DNA of 64,000 nt from Exiguobacterium sp. KRL4 (GCF_001870785.1 NZ_MOLV01000016.1:62001-126000); one strand, 5' to 3'; positions 8,995 to 18,807 are shown, counted from the stretch's first letter. The notes: generated by a model from the letters alone, not told the origin. Numbers and translations: made by a program.

Positions 8995-9743
8995 CCGCGT
9001 ACCCCCTCGAGCTTGTTGACCCAAGCCCGGAACTCCTCGACCTTGAGCGGAAGTGTCATGATACCATCCACCCCACGTTCAATCGCCAGAACATGATCGC
9101 GTTCCCGATTGTACATCGAAATCATGATGGCATGGAACGGAACAATACTTTCGGACTTGGCACGTAACAGCAACTCCAGACCGTCGGCACGAGGAAGTGC
9201 TGAGGAGAAGACAAGTAAGTACGGACGAGACGCCACGTGCTGTTCAAAAAATGTTTCCGCTCGTTCATAGATGGTAATCGTTTCAAAACGATTTGCTAAT
9301 TCTCGTTCAAGTAGACGTTTCAGATGGGGATTGTCCGTCACGATTGCCACATCAACGACACGCCGGACCCGTTTATAACGTACAATCCGGTCGAGTAAAA
9401 TGTCTTTTGTTAAATCTATCGGCACGACTTCCCGTGCATTTTCAAGCAAATAGAAAGAACGGTCCGAGAGGTTCGGATTGAGATAGACAACCGGAATCTT
9501 TTCTTCATCAACCGGTTGACTGGCGAGAACGACATCCGCATAGGAAATATCCGTTCTCGTACAGTATCCGCCCTCAATCAGATCATTAACCGTTTCCGGC
9601 ATCAGTCCGATCGTATGAATAAACACGACACCCGACGTCGACACGTTGACGTCCTCTTCGGACGAGACATGCGTTGAGCTCGTTTCTTTATCCATCGGTT
9701 CCATTGACGCATTAATCAGTTTCCACATCTCATCGCGACGCAT
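8991..9743 (-). CDS. degenerate receiver-domain protein (pseudo-response regulator)
   Basis: The 250-residue protein has a CheY-like C-terminal half (about residues 131-245) with the beta/alpha rhythm of a receiver domain but without its phosphorylation residues. The phospho-acceptor position is Ser180 (LLVFSSALP instead of LLxxDxxxP). The conserved lysine before Pro is Leu231 (MTLPLK). One of the two N-terminal acidic residues is Thr136. Residues 38-120 show a similar beta/alpha rhythm (VVFIHTIG, ADVVLAS, IPVVYLNP), so this could be a tandem of two pseudo-receivers. No output DNA-binding domain is present. The ATG follows directly after the TAA of the upstream gene. A phosphorylation-independent control or scaffold role is inferred. 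Confidence 0.7.
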   Translation of the reverse strand: MRRDEMWKLINASMEPMDKETSSTHVSSEEDVNVSTSGVVFIHTIGLMPETVNDLIEGGYCTRTDISYADVVLASQPVDEEKIPVVYLNPNLSDRSFYLLENAREVVPIDLTKDILLDRIVRYKRVRRVVDVAIVTDNPHLKRLLERELANRFETITIYERAETFFEQHVASRPYLLVFSSALPRADGLELLLRAKSESIVPFHAIMISMYNRERDHVLAIERGVDGIMTLPLKVEEFRAWVNKLEGVRG

Positions 9744-12700
9744 TTACTTCACTCCCTTTTTGAATGCTTCCTGCATGCTTTGATAAACAGGCTTCAGTTC
9801 TTCCCGTTGTTGCGGGTTCGTCCACTCCGACCAGTTATAGAATCCTCGATCAAATTCCGGCAGACGCGTCTTTCCAATCAGACCGGTGACTTCGATTCCT
9901 TCCGTCACCATCTTCGCTTCGAGTCCCTCTTTCCAAAAATCGCCGATGATCTCATGTTTGCTTGGATCCCGCATGTTCAGGACCATCCAAGGAATCCGTA
10001 ATTCGATGCTCGGCTCCTGCACATCAGAGATGTCTGTCAAAATACTGTCCGGTTCACCCTCATTTAAAATACCCGTATCCCATTTGATTGCCGGCTTGAT
10101 GATTTTTTTCGTGACAGGATCCCGTCTTGCATAGTCGAGCATTTGATAAATCGGATTGAACTTTCCGCTGTTTTGCTCATCGGAAGGTGGTGTCACCATT
10201 TCAAATGGTTTCTTCAGCCCGTAATGGTAGCGGAAAATATCGTATCGTTCATCTACATCGATCCGTGCCTGTTCATCAATCGTCAGTCGGTACTCTGCTC
10301 CTTCTTCTAGCGTCAAGTTTCCCACGCGTTGATTGCCGTCATTTGGTTTGGTCGACAAGGCAATCGTTGTTGGCTCCACTGTCTTACGATCAATCCGAAG
10401 ATACAGATAAGCTTCGTCTGACGTCATATAAATCGCTTGTCCGTCATGTTCCGCAACCGGTGCATATCCTTTCCAATCCTCCATTTTTCCATCAATCGTG
10501 ATATCAGCCCGTAAGAAGCCGAGCATCCCGAAATGTTGTTCACTCGTTTGGACGTTTGACCAACGCGGACGTGTATCCGCATCATCATAATCCATCGTAT
10601 TCCATGTCCGCTTAAACCATTCGTCCTGCCAAATGAAGACCAGCCCACCCGCCATCTTCGCATCAACGATGTCTTGGTATAATTTCGCGACGAGCTTTCC
10701 TTGGTTTTTCTCACTCACGTGCCCTTGGTCAAATCCGTTTGGTCCAAGGTGTGTTTTCCCGCGTGAACTCGGAATTCCGAACTCGGACACGAGGAGCGGC
10801 ATCTCATGATACTCTTTCATTTCTTGTAAATATCGGCTGTAGGATTCTGATCCCGTATCCCCCTTACGTCCAAATTCTTCCTTGATGAAGGACGGATAGT
10901 AGGGATAGATGTGATACGAGGCAAAGACACCGCCCGCAAAGTCTTTTGTCGCTTGGATATGGTTAAAGTCAATCGAAACGAGGTCTTGTTCTTCCTCGAC
11001 TTCATCCGGGTGGGCAAGGGGATCCGTCGTCGGCCAGTTCGTCGCACCGATCGGTCGTGTCGTTTTGTACGTATCCAGTTCATGTTGTGTCGCGATATCC
11101 ATTCGCCCCGCTAACCAGGATTCAAAAGGAGACGCTTCTTTTGTCGTCGTCACATACTTGCCTTCATAACGAAGGTCTTTATTTTTTTTATTGGTTCCTA
11201 TGACGGCGTCTGGCAACCATTCAATTCCAAAGACGAAGGCCGAGACGTATTGCGAGACATCTGATGTATAAGTCCCCGAAGCATGACCGACGACTTCCTT
11301 GACGACCGCATTGCCATGAATCACATCCACCATCCGCTTCGCTTCCGTATCCGTCATCTTTAAGAACTTCGGTTCAAAGGCGTTTTTTAATTCCTCAAAT
11401 GGTTTTTCTTCGACCCACATGCCTTGCATCAGATAAATCGGTGTTTTCGCCGATTCATTATAGGCTTTTAAAGCGTCGTAAAAGGCAGGTGGATGGAGCG
11501 TGTAGATACGAATCGTATTGACACCCATGTCCCCCATCTGTTTCAACCACCGGTCATATTCGTTTCGACTGATGGCATGTTCTCCCGGAAAAGCACCCGG
11601 ACGTCCTAATCCGACATTCACGCCTTTGACGAAATAAGGTTTCCATTCCCCATCCTGATACATTTCGAGCGTATCTTGACCAGACCGTGCCCGTGTCCGA
11701 ACCGTCTGATCGTTGACGTTCGTTTGTGATAACGGTTTGGTTTGAACCGCTGCCTGCTTAACCGGTTTCGTGTCTTGTAAAATCCGGCTGAGTGTCGGTA
11801 CATACACTTTCCAGAAGAAGGCCGATTCACTTTCTGCACTGTCCAAGATGAACTGTTTGCGGAACCAATCGAGTCCGGCATAGCGATAATAACGTGGAAT
11901 GTCCGCTACATCCGTATAGTCTCCTGCAAAGTAATGGCCGCTCCCTTGTTTGACGTAAGCTGGAAATTCAAGCGGCAATTGGTGTTCGCGTAACATCGCT
12001 TGTGTTTTTTTCGACGGGTTCCAGGAGAAGTGGGCCTGTTGTTCTCCGCCATCAAGCTCCAGCACTTCAAACCAATAGTTGTAGCGGACTTTATCTTTTG
12101 CATCGCCTTGATTTTTATCCCATGTAAAAAGGAGGGGCGTATCGTCATTGACGAAAAAAACGTCTTCCGTTGAATCATTGATGAAGACGTAACCCGGACC
12201 CGACAATTTAAATGCTTTGTCCTTTGCCTGAAGTTCCAACTTCTTGATGACCGTCTTATCTAATCCTTGTAACTTCGTCAAATCCGGGAAAAATCGACCG
12301 ATCCAGCCCGTCCACGCTGTTCCAAACAACTGACGAAACGCATTTGAGCGGTCAGCCGGTGTCGGGCTGGCTGCTGTATTAAATTCGGCAACTACAGTTT
12401 TCCCTTTCGAAATCGCATCTGTCGCTACGGCTACGTCTTCCGCTGTCAATCCACCACGGTGTTCTTGTTTCCCGTCAACGGTGTAGGATTTTCCATATGT
12501 ATCGGTAAACAACAAGACATCTGCTTGTTCTGCTTGCTTCAGCATCGCTTCACCTTGCGTGCCGTCGTACCGGTTGATGTAATCGGTGTACGTATAGTCC
12601 GCTTCATTCTCCGAACGGACTTTAAGGTGATTCAACAACCAAGTCGTTCCAGCATGCTCCCGCTCCTGTTTTCCGACTGTATAATCGAATAAAACAATAT

Positions 12701-12791
12701 TTAACGTCCGTTCTTTTTGAAGAAACCACACGACGAATGGTGTCACAATCAGAAGGACAACCAATGCTGCAATCCATTTGTATCGTTTCAT
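9744..12791 (-). CDS. large membrane-anchored glycoside-hydrolase-like protein
   Basis: The 1015-residue protein starts with a signal-anchor helix (KWIAALVVLLIVTPFVVWFL) and is otherwise predicted outside the membrane. Residues about 25-370 form an unassigned N-terminal region. Residues about 385-770 resemble a clan-A (TIM barrel) glycosidase: FVKGVNVGLG, MGVNTIRIYTLHPP, FGIEWLPD (Glu524 a candidate acid/base), LLVSEFGIPSS (Glu670 a candidate nucleophile) and GGLVFIWQDEWFK. The C-terminal part beginning ITIDGKMEDWKGY resembles CBM9/DOMON-like sandwich domains. The start at MKRYKW follows AAGGG by 10 bases; an ATG six codons earlier is possible. It is first in the operon with a GT2 synthase, suggesting trimming or modification of the polymer. 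Exact family is not assigned. Confidence 0.72.
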   Translation of the reverse strand: MKRYKWIAALVVLLIVTPFVVWFLQKERTLNIVLFDYTVGKQEREHAGTTWLLNHLKVRSENEADYTYTDYINRYDGTQGEAMLKQAEQADVLLFTDTYGKSYTVDGKQEHRGGLTAEDVAVATDAISKGKTVVAEFNTAASPTPADRSNAFRQLFGTAWTGWIGRFFPDLTKLQGLDKTVIKKLELQAKDKAFKLSGPGYVFINDSTEDVFFVNDDTPLLFTWDKNQGDAKDKVRYNYWFEVLELDGGEQQAHFSWNPSKKTQAMLREHQLPLEFPAYVKQGSGHYFAGDYTDVADIPRYYRYAGLDWFRKQFILDSAESESAFFWKVYVPTLSRILQDTKPVKQAAVQTKPLSQTNVNDQTVRTRARSGQDTLEMYQDGEWKPYFVKGVNVGLGRPGAFPGEHAISRNEYDRWLKQMGDMGVNTIRIYTLHPPAFYDALKAYNESAKTPIYLMQGMWVEEKPFEELKNAFEPKFLKMTDTEAKRMVDVIHGNAVVKEVVGHASGTYTSDVSQYVSAFVFGIEWLPDAVIGTNKKNKDLRYEGKYVTTTKEASPFESWLAGRMDIATQHELDTYKTTRPIGATNWPTTDPLAHPDEVEEEQDLVSIDFNHIQATKDFAGGVFASYHIYPYYPSFIKEEFGRKGDTGSESYSRYLQEMKEYHEMPLLVSEFGIPSSRGKTHLGPNGFDQGHVSEKNQGKLVAKLYQDIVDAKMAGGLVFIWQDEWFKRTWNTMDYDDADTRPRWSNVQTSEQHFGMLGFLRADITIDGKMEDWKGYAPVAEHDGQAIYMTSDEAYLYLRIDRKTVEPTTIALSTKPNDGNQRVGNLTLEEGAEYRLTIDEQARIDVDERYDIFRYHYGLKKPFEMVTPPSDEQNSGKFNPIYQMLDYARRDPVTKKIIKPAIKWDTGILNEGEPDSILTDISDVQEPSIELRIPWMVLNMRDPSKHEIIGDFWKEGLEAKMVTEGIEVTGLIGKTRLPEFDRGFYNWSEWTNPQQREELKPVYQSMQEAFKKGVK

Positions 12792-12828
12792 TTTTACACA
12801 ACCCTTCATAAGGCGATTAGTTTTTTCT

Positions 12829-12847
12829 ATTGTAACTTGAATTCAAG
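12829..12847 (-). promoter_or_regulatory. candidate promoter/operator of the accessory polysaccharide operon
   Basis: On the minus strand a TACAAT (12834-12829) is preceded after one base by the perfect 12-bp palindrome CTTGAATTCAAG (12836-12847). No good -35 box is visible at the usual distance. The palindrome would lie inside the spacer, a common place for a repressor site. This is weak evidence from position and symmetry only. Confidence 0.35.
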
Positions 12848-12903
12848 CTGTCGCATATAATGGAACCCGTTTTTTCTGAAAGGAATATATTGGATAAAAA
12901 AAG

Positions 12904-12932
12904 AAACCTGCTCCACAAGGAGACAGGCTTCT
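12904..12932 (-). terminator. terminator of engB/lon
   Basis: On the minus strand, AAGCCTGTCTCC pairs with GGAGCAGGTTT around a TTGT loop, followed by a run of seven T. It lies 12 bases after the engB stop and separates it from the accessory operon. Confidence 0.8.
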
Positions 12933-12943
12933 TTTACGTGCAA

Positions 12944-13525
12944 TCACAAATGACGATAAATCGCTTCCCATGCTGCATCGACACCTTCGCCGGTTTCCGA
13001 TGAAAAAGGAATGAACGTATCTTGACCATCAAACTGCAACTTGCGTTTAATGGCTGCAATTTGTTTGTCACGTTGACCACGTTTGATTTTGTCGAGTTTC
13101 GTCGCCACGACGATGACCGATAAATCATAGTATTTCAAAAAGTCATACATGATGACATCATCCGCCGAAGGTTCATGGCGGATATCAACGAGTAAGACAA
13201 CACCCTTTAAGATTTCACGAGTCGTGAAATACTTTTCCATCATCTTGCCCCATGCTTCTCGTTCTGTTTTCGAAACTTTCGCGTACCCATAACCCGGTAC
13301 ATCAACAAACATGACTTCATCATTGATGTTAAAGAAATTCAACGTTTGTGTTTTTCCTGGTTTAGATGATGTACGCGCGAGTGCCTTTCGCTGGACGAGC
13401 TTGTTGATGAACGACGACTTGCCGACGTTCGATCGTCCTGCGAGTGCTACCTCAGGAAGGAGTGGTTCCGGATAATGCTCCGGATTGACACCACTCGTAA
13501 TAAAATCTGCTTTATAAATTTTCAT
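12944..13525 (-). CDS. engB: ribosome biogenesis GTP-binding protein EngB (YsxC/YihA)
   Basis: EngB is an essential TRAFAC GTPase needed for assembly of the large ribosomal subunit. The 193-residue protein shows G1 [10 protein letters not shown]3 DVPGYG and G4 TKLDK, at the typical spacing, and the N-terminal KADFITSGV of the family. The ATG at 13525 follows AAAGGAG, one base after the lon stop, the same lon-engB order as in Bacillus. Confidence 0.96.
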   Translation of the reverse strand: MKIYKADFITSGVNPEHYPEPLLPEVALAGRSNVGKSSFINKLVQRKALARTSSKPGKTQTLNFFNINDEVMFVDVPGYGYAKVSKTEREAWGKMMEKYFTTREILKGVVLLVDIRHEPSADDVIMYDFLKYYDLSVIVVATKLDKIKRGQRDKQIAAIKRKLQFDGQDTFIPFSSETGEGVDAAWEAIYRHL

Positions 13526-13526
13526 G

Positions 13527-15836
13527 TTACTCTCCTTTTAATGCATGTTCGAGCACTTGGTCCATCGTCGCGACCGGAATGAATCGAATCCCATCCCGGA
13601 CCGTTTCTGGAATTTCATCAATATCACGTGTATTGTCTTGGGGCATCAAGATCGTTGTCAGACCAGCCCGGTGAGCAGCTAACGACTTCTCTTTTAAACC
13701 ACCAATCGGCAAGACACGACCCCGTAGCGTAATCTCTCCGGTCATCCCGACGTCTCGCCGTACCGGACGTTTCGTCAACGCAGAAATCAGTGCAGTCGCA
13801 ATCGTAATGCCCGCCGAAGGACCATCTTTCGGGACGGCGCCTTCCGGAACATGAATATGGATGTCTTGTGTCTCATAGAAATTCGGGTCAATCTTAAACT
13901 CTTCTGCATGGGCACGAACAAAACTATATGCCGTCTGTGCCGATTCCTGCATGACGTCCCCTAGTTTACCCGTTAACTGTAATTTCCCTTTACCTGGAGC
14001 AAGGCTCACTTCAATCGTCAGCGTGTCGCCCCCAAATGCAGTATACGCTAAACCGGTCACCGCGCCAATCGTATCTTCTAGTTCACTTTGACCGTAACGG
14101 TAAATCGGTTTGCCTAAAAAGTCGGATAAATTACGTTTCGTGACAGTGACGCGTTTCTTTTCACCCATTGCGATTTGTTTCGCAGCTTTACGACAGAGGG
14201 ATCCGATGACACGTTCCAAACTCCGGACACCCGCTTCGCGTGTGTACCGGCGAACGACTTCTTCCAATGCATCCGGCTTGACCGTCAATTGGCTTTTTTT
14301 CAATCCATGTTCCTTTAATTGTTTGGACAACAAATGCCGAATCGCAATTTCTGTTTTTTCTTGTTCCGTGTAACCACCGATTTGAATCAGTTCCATTCGG
14401 TCAAGCAATGGTCCCGGGATGTTCGAGACATCGTTTGCTGTCGCGATGAACAAGACGTTTGATAAATCAAACGGCTCTTCGATATAGTGGTCGGAAAAAC
14501 TGTTGTTTTGTTCCGGATCAAGGACTTCAAGCATCGCGGAAGAAGGGTCTCCACGGAAGTCATTGGACATCTTATCAATCTCATCGAGCAGGAACACGGG
14601 ATTGTTCGTCCCCGCTTGTTTTAGGCCACGAATGATGCGTCCAGGCATCGCTCCGATATACGTCCGCCGATGACCGCGGATTTCCGCTTCATCCCGGACT
14701 CCACCAAGTGAAACACGAACGAATTTCCGTTCGAGCGCTGTTGCGATCGAGCGGGCAAGTGACGTTTTACCGACTCCCGGAGGACCTGCCAAACACAAAA
14801 TCGGTCCGCGTAACGAATCCGTTAACTGTCGTACCGCCAAGTATTCTAAAATCCGCTCTTTGACTTTTTCTAATCCATAATGATCTTCGTCCAGCTGCTC
14901 AGATGCCGCCTCGACATTTAAGAAGTCATCGGTTGCTTCATTCCAAGGAAGCGAGAAGAACCATTCGAGATAGTTCCGAATGACGCCATGCTCTGGACTC
15001 GTCGCCGGCACGACAGCCAGTCGGTTGATTTCTTTTTCGATGTTGATGACGGCCGTTTCTGACAGTTCAAGCATCGCCAGTTGTTCTTTGTATTTCACAG
15101 CATCACTTTCTGCCGAGACTGCTTCTCCACCGAGTTCTTGCTGAATCGTCTTCAGCTGTTCCCGAAGATAATACTCGCGTTGCGACTGTTCAATCGTCTT
15201 TTTCGTCCGCTCCCGCATTTCGCGTTCAAGTTCGACGACTTCATATTCATGTTTCATGACGTCGAGCAACATGACCCCACGTTCGACCGGATCATTTTCT
15301 TCTAAAAATTCTTGTTTTTTCGCAATATCAATCGGTAATTTAGAGGCAATATAATCCGTCAACGAATCGAGGCGCTCATACGTTTCAAAACGGCGGCGTT
15401 CGTCCGTTCCGATACCTTTGATCCGCGACACCAATTGACCAAATTGTTCTTTGATCAGACGAACGAGCGCTTCTTGTTTCGCCCCTTTGATATCCGCTTT
15501 TTCAATCGGTTCGATGTTCGCCTGGTACCCTTCATCCGTTTCCGTCACGTGATCAATCCGGACCCGTTCCTTACCAATGACACGGACCCGCACTGTATCA
15601 TTTCCGAGTTCACTCATTTTTGCAATCTGAACAAGTGTACCAATCGTGTGCAGACCATCCACCGATGGTTCTGCTTCCGGATCCCGCTGCGTAACGACGA
15701 CCAAATCAATTTCATGTTCTTTCGACGCAAGCAATGCTTTTAGTGAGACAGGACGCCCGACATCAATCGTCAATCCGATTAAGGGGTACGCGACAACGCC
15801 ACGTAGTGGTAATAATGGATATTGTTTTGTCTTCAT
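13527..15836 (-). CDS. lon: ATP-dependent protease Lon (LonA type)
   Basis: Lon degrades misfolded and regulatory proteins in the cytosol. The 769 residues contain the N-terminal substrate-binding LON domain (about 1-200), a coiled coil, an AAA+ module with Walker [12 protein letters not shown] and Walker [10 protein letters not shown], and the C-terminal protease domain with the catalytic serine in PKDGPSAGI and the catalytic lysine further on in [10 protein letters not shown]. The ATG at 15836 has AGGAGGAG seven bases upstream; a 7-codon longer reading lacks this. The gene is coupled to engB. Confidence 0.97.
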   Translation of the reverse strand: MKTKQYPLLPLRGVVAYPLIGLTIDVGRPVSLKALLASKEHEIDLVVVTQRDPEAEPSVDGLHTIGTLVQIAKMSELGNDTVRVRVIGKERVRIDHVTETDEGYQANIEPIEKADIKGAKQEALVRLIKEQFGQLVSRIKGIGTDERRRFETYERLDSLTDYIASKLPIDIAKKQEFLEENDPVERGVMLLDVMKHEYEVVELEREMRERTKKTIEQSQREYYLREQLKTIQQELGGEAVSAESDAVKYKEQLAMLELSETAVINIEKEINRLAVVPATSPEHGVIRNYLEWFFSLPWNEATDDFLNVEAASEQLDEDHYGLEKVKERILEYLAVRQLTDSLRGPILCLAGPPGVGKTSLARSIATALERKFVRVSLGGVRDEAEIRGHRRTYIGAMPGRIIRGLKQAGTNNPVFLLDEIDKMSNDFRGDPSSAMLEVLDPEQNNSFSDHYIEEPFDLSNVLFIATANDVSNIPGPLLDRMELIQIGGYTEQEKTEIAIRHLLSKQLKEHGLKKSQLTVKPDALEEVVRRYTREAGVRSLERVIGSLCRKAAKQIAMGEKKRVTVTKRNLSDFLGKPIYRYGQSELEDTIGAVTGLAYTAFGGDTLTIEVSLAPGKGKLQLTGKLGDVMQESAQTAYSFVRAHAEEFKIDPNFYETQDIHIHVPEGAVPKDGPSAGITIATALISALTKRPVRRDVGMTGEITLRGRVLPIGGLKEKSLAAHRAGLTTILMPQDNTRDIDEIPETVRDGIRFIPVATMDQVLEHALKGE

Positions 15837-15862
15837 CAAAAATCTCCTCCTAAACAAAAAGA

Positions 15863-15891
15863 CTCGGAAAGGCGTACAAGTAGCCTCCGAG
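15863..15891 (-). terminator. terminator of clpX
   Basis: On the minus strand, CTCGGAGGC pairs with GCC..TCCGAG with a two-base bulge and is followed by TCTTTTTGTTT. It lies between the clpX stop and the lon start. Confidence 0.7.
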
Positions 15892-15907
15892 CCGATTTGT
15901 CACGGTG

Positions 15908-17173
15908 TTACGCCGTTTCTTTTTCTTTCCCTTGTTCAATTGTACCATCTTTCAGCTCAAGCGTCGGACCGCGCTTTCCAGTCAACGTTTCCGCTGTGAT
16001 GATGACTTTCGCGATATCTTCACGGGACGGTATTTCGAACATGATTTCGAGCATCGTTTCTTCGATGATTGAACGTAAACCACGTGCACCGGTTTTCCGT
16101 TTGATCGCAAGTTTCGCGATTTCAACCAACGCTTCATCTGTGAAGTCGAGTTCGACATCATCCAGTTGAAGCATTTTTTTGTATTGTTTGACGAGTGCAT
16201 TTTTTGGTTTTGTTAAGATTTGGACGAGTGCATCCTCATCAAGTGGTTCGAGTGTCGCCATGACTGGTAAACGCCCGATAAACTCCGGAATCAATCCGAA
16301 TTTCTGTAAATCTTCCGGCAAAGCAGCCGCTAAGATTTCTTTTTGTGTTAAGTTACGGTTCTCAGAATCGTTCCCGAATCCGATGACCTTTTTACCTAAA
16401 CGACGTTTAATCGATTGATCGATTCCATCAAACGCACCACCAACGATGAAAAGAATGTTCGTCGTGTCGATTTGAATAAATTCTTGATGCGGATGTTTAC
16501 GACCACCTTGAGGCGGCACGCTCGCAACCGTACCTTCTAAGATTTTCAGAAGGGCTTGTTGTACCCCTTCCCCTGACACATCACGGGTGATCGACGGGTT
16601 CTCAGATTTACGCGCAATTTTATCGATTTCATCGATGTAGATGATACCTTTTTCTGCTTTTTCAACATCGTAATCCGCAGCTTGGATGAGTTTCAAGAGA
16701 ATGTTTTCAACATCTTCCCCGACATACCCAGCTTCCGTTAAGCTTGTCGCATCTGCAATGGCAAACGGAACATTCAGAATACGCGCCATCGTTTGTGCAA
16801 GAAGTGTTTTACCACTACCAGTCGGTCCGATCATGACGATGTTCGATTTCGATAACTCGACGTCATCCGCACGGCCACCTGCATTGATCCGTTTATAATG
16901 ATTGTACATCGCAACAGATAACGATTTTTTCGCTTTTTCTTGTCCGATGACATAGTCATTTAAAGTCGCACGGATTTCATGCGGTTTCGGTACGTTTTTT
17001 AGTTCGACTTCTTCTTCTGTACCAAGCTCTTCTTCGACGATTTCGTTACAGAGTTCGATACATTCATCGCAAATGTAAACGCCAGGTCCAGCAACAAGTT
17101 TGCGCACTTGTTCTTGTGTCTTTCCGCAGAAAGAACATTTTAGCTGACCTTTTTCTTCGTTAAATTTAAACAT
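15908..17173 (-). CDS. clpX: ATP-dependent Clp protease ATP-binding subunit ClpX
   Basis: ClpX is the AAA+ unfoldase that feeds tagged and regulatory substrates to ClpP. The 421 residues carry the N-terminal zinc-binding domain ([11 protein letters not shown]...CDECIELC, four cysteines), Walker A GPTGSGKT, Walker [12 protein letters not shown] and sensor motifs. The pore and RKH-type segments are in the expected places. The start at [11 protein letters not shown] has AAAGGGGTGG just upstream; the open frame begins 19 codons earlier without support. It has its own promoter and lies between tig and lon as in Bacillus. Confidence 0.97.
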   Translation of the reverse strand: MFKFNEEKGQLKCSFCGKTQEQVRKLVAGPGVYICDECIELCNEIVEEELGTEEEVELKNVPKPHEIRATLNDYVIGQEKAKKSLSVAMYNHYKRINAGGRADDVELSKSNIVMIGPTGSGKTLLAQTMARILNVPFAIADATSLTEAGYVGEDVENILLKLIQAADYDVEKAEKGIIYIDEIDKIARKSENPSITRDVSGEGVQQALLKILEGTVASVPPQGGRKHPHQEFIQIDTTNILFIVGGAFDGIDQSIKRRLGKKVIGFGNDSENRNLTQKEILAAALPEDLQKFGLIPEFIGRLPVMATLEPLDEDALVQILTKPKNALVKQYKKMLQLDDVELDFTDEALVEIAKLAIKRKTGARGLRSIIEETMLEIMFEIPSREDIAKVIITAETLTGKRGPTLELKDGTIEQGKEKETA

Positions 17174-17245
17174 AAAGGTCCACCCCTTTAACGTGGAAGT
17201 TGTATAGATCTGTTTCGCATCTATTCTCACGTTTTACTATTTATG

Positions 17246-17275
17246 ATTGTAGCATGAACAAGGAAACTCTTTCAA
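17246..17275 (-). promoter_or_regulatory. sigma-A-type promoter of clpX
   Basis: On the minus strand, TTGAAA (17275-17270), an 18-base spacer and TACAAT (17251-17246) lie about 75 bases upstream of the clpX start. Confidence 0.6.
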
Positions 17276-17321
17276 ATCTTGGAGGAGCGTTTTACAGTTT
17301 GATTTGAAATTTAAAATTTTC

Positions 17322-17338
17322 TTTGTCCTTGTTTGACC
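17322..17338 (-). promoter_or_regulatory. CtsR-like heptad repeat upstream of clpX
   Basis: On the minus strand the sequence reads GGTCAAA, CAA, GGACAAA. This differs at one position from the CtsR operator consensus of two RGTCAAA heptads spaced by three bases. It lies about 50 bases upstream of the -35 box of the clpX promoter, which is further than usual for a CtsR site, so it might control an unrecognised upstream promoter. Confidence 0.4.
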
Positions 17339-17350
17339 TATCGTACAAAA

Positions 17351-17390
17351 AAATCGACTTCAAGACCAGAAATTGGCTTGAAGTCGATTT
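17351..17390 (-). terminator. terminator of tig
   Basis: A perfect 14-bp stem (AAATCGACTTCAAG with CTTGAAGTCGATTT) is followed on the minus strand by a run of T, 15 bases after the tig stop. Confidence 0.85.
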
Positions 17391-17405
17391 GTTCGGTTGG
17401 TTTGC

Positions 17406-18698
17406 TTATTTTGCTTTTGCATTGTCAACGAGAACATCGATTGCTTTACGGAATTGAAGATCACCTTTAAGTGTATCGAGTCCGCCTTGTGGAGCAAGCA
17501 TCGTTTCAAGTTGATCAGCAGGAATGTTGTAGAGTTCAGACATTGACTGAAGTTCAGCTTGCGCTTCTTCTTCTGTCACTTCAATCTTTTCATCTGCAAC
17601 GATTTGTTTCAGAACGAGACGTGCTTTGACACGTTCTTCTGCTTGTTCTTTCATTTCAGTACGCATCGCTTCTTCAGTCGTTCCAGTTAACTGGAAGTAC
17701 ATGTTGAGGTCAATACCTTGTGACTGAATGCGTTGTGTGAATTCTTGGACCATACGCTCAACTTCGTTTTCAACCATGACTTCTGGAAGATCAACTGTCG
17801 CATTTTTCGTCGCTTCTTCAACCAACTCATCACGCATTGAAGCATCTGCTTCTTGTTTGCGTGTGTTTTCAAGACGTGTACGAATTTTTGTTTTCAACTC
17901 ATCAAGAGAAGAAACTTCTTCGTCCATTTCTTTAGCGAACTCATCTGTCAATTCAGGAAGTTCCTGAGCTTTGACTTCATGAATCGTTACTTTAAACGTA
18001 ACTGGTTTTCCAGCGAGTGATGCTTCATGGTACTCTTCTGGGAAGGTTACGTCGATGTCTTTTTGTTCGCCTGTTTTTAGGCCAACCATCTGCTCTTCAA
18101 ATCCTGGAATGAAGTTTCCAGAACCGATGACGAGTGAGTAGTTTTCTGCAGTACCGCCGTCGAATTGGTTTTCCCCATCGAAACCTGCGAAGTCGAATAC
18201 GACTGTATCGCCATTTTCGATAGCGCCTTCTTCTTTAACGACGAGCTCTGCGCCACGCTCTTGCATTGTTTTGAGTTCAGCATCGACATCTTCGTCTGTA
18301 ACGTCTGTTTCGACTGCTGTGTACTCAAGACCTTTGTACTCACCAAGTGTAGCGTCCGGCTCGATCACGAATGTGATTTTGAACTCTACAGGCTTTCCTT
18401 TTTCGAGTGTTTCGACGTCGATGTTATCAAGCGCGATTGGCTCGATTCCTGATTCGACGACTGCACCTTCGATTGTGTCTTGATATAAGATATCAAGTGC
18501 ATCTTGGTAAAGTGCTTCTTCACCGTACATTTTGTTAAACATTGTGCGTGGCATTTTTCCTTTACGGAAACCTGGTGTGTTCAAAGTCTTGACGACTTTT
18601 TTGAACGCTTGGTCTACCGCTTTATCAAATGCTTCAGCAGGCGCTTCATACGTGAGAACGCCGAGGCTACCTGATTGTTTTTCCCATTTTGCAGTCAT
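17406..18698 (-). CDS. tig: trigger factor, ribosome-associated chaperone and peptidyl-prolyl isomerase
   Basis: Trigger factor binds the ribosome exit site and helps nascent chains fold. The 430 residues show the ribosome-docking loop GFRKGKMPR (about residues 43-51), a central FKBP-type isomerase domain (GDTVVFDFAGFDG, FIPGFEEQMVGLKTGEQK) and a long acidic, helical C-terminal chaperone domain. The ATG at 18698 has GGAGGG seven bases upstream. An extended -10 promoter precedes it and a strong terminator follows, so it is monocistronic. Confidence 0.97.
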   Translation of the reverse strand: MTAKWEKQSGSLGVLTYEAPAEAFDKAVDQAFKKVVKTLNTPGFRKGKMPRTMFNKMYGEEALYQDALDILYQDTIEGAVVESGIEPIALDNIDVETLEKGKPVEFKITFVIEPDATLGEYKGLEYTAVETDVTDEDVDAELKTMQERGAELVVKEEGAIENGDTVVFDFAGFDGENQFDGGTAENYSLVIGSGNFIPGFEEQMVGLKTGEQKDIDVTFPEEYHEASLAGKPVTFKVTIHEVKAQELPELTDEFAKEMDEEVSSLDELKTKIRTRLENTRKQEADASMRDELVEEATKNATVDLPEVMVENEVERMVQEFTQRIQSQGIDLNMYFQLTGTTEEAMRTEMKEQAEERVKARLVLKQIVADEKIEVTEEEAQAELQSMSELYNIPADQLETMLAPQGGLDTLKGDLQFRKAIDVLVDNAKAK

Positions 18699-18751
18699 GC
18701 TGAGTCCCTCCAAAAATGTCAATTAGCGTACATGTGTGTACAACAAGTCAC

Positions 18752-18757
18752 ATTATA
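18752..18757 (-). promoter_or_regulatory. extended -10 promoter of tig
   Basis: The minus strand reads TGCTATAAT, a TG-extended perfect -10 box about 55 bases upstream of the tig start. The -35 region is weak, as common for extended -10 promoters. Confidence 0.55.
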
Positions 18758-18807
18758 GCACAATCTTTCTGAGGATTACCACTGTTGAACGAGGCAATTA
18801 CCTTGAA

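Noticed and set aside
5351-12791. Mobile origin of the polysaccharide operon
   Set aside because: No transposase, integrase, flanking direct repeat or tRNA junction was found at its ends; it is accessory by gene order only.
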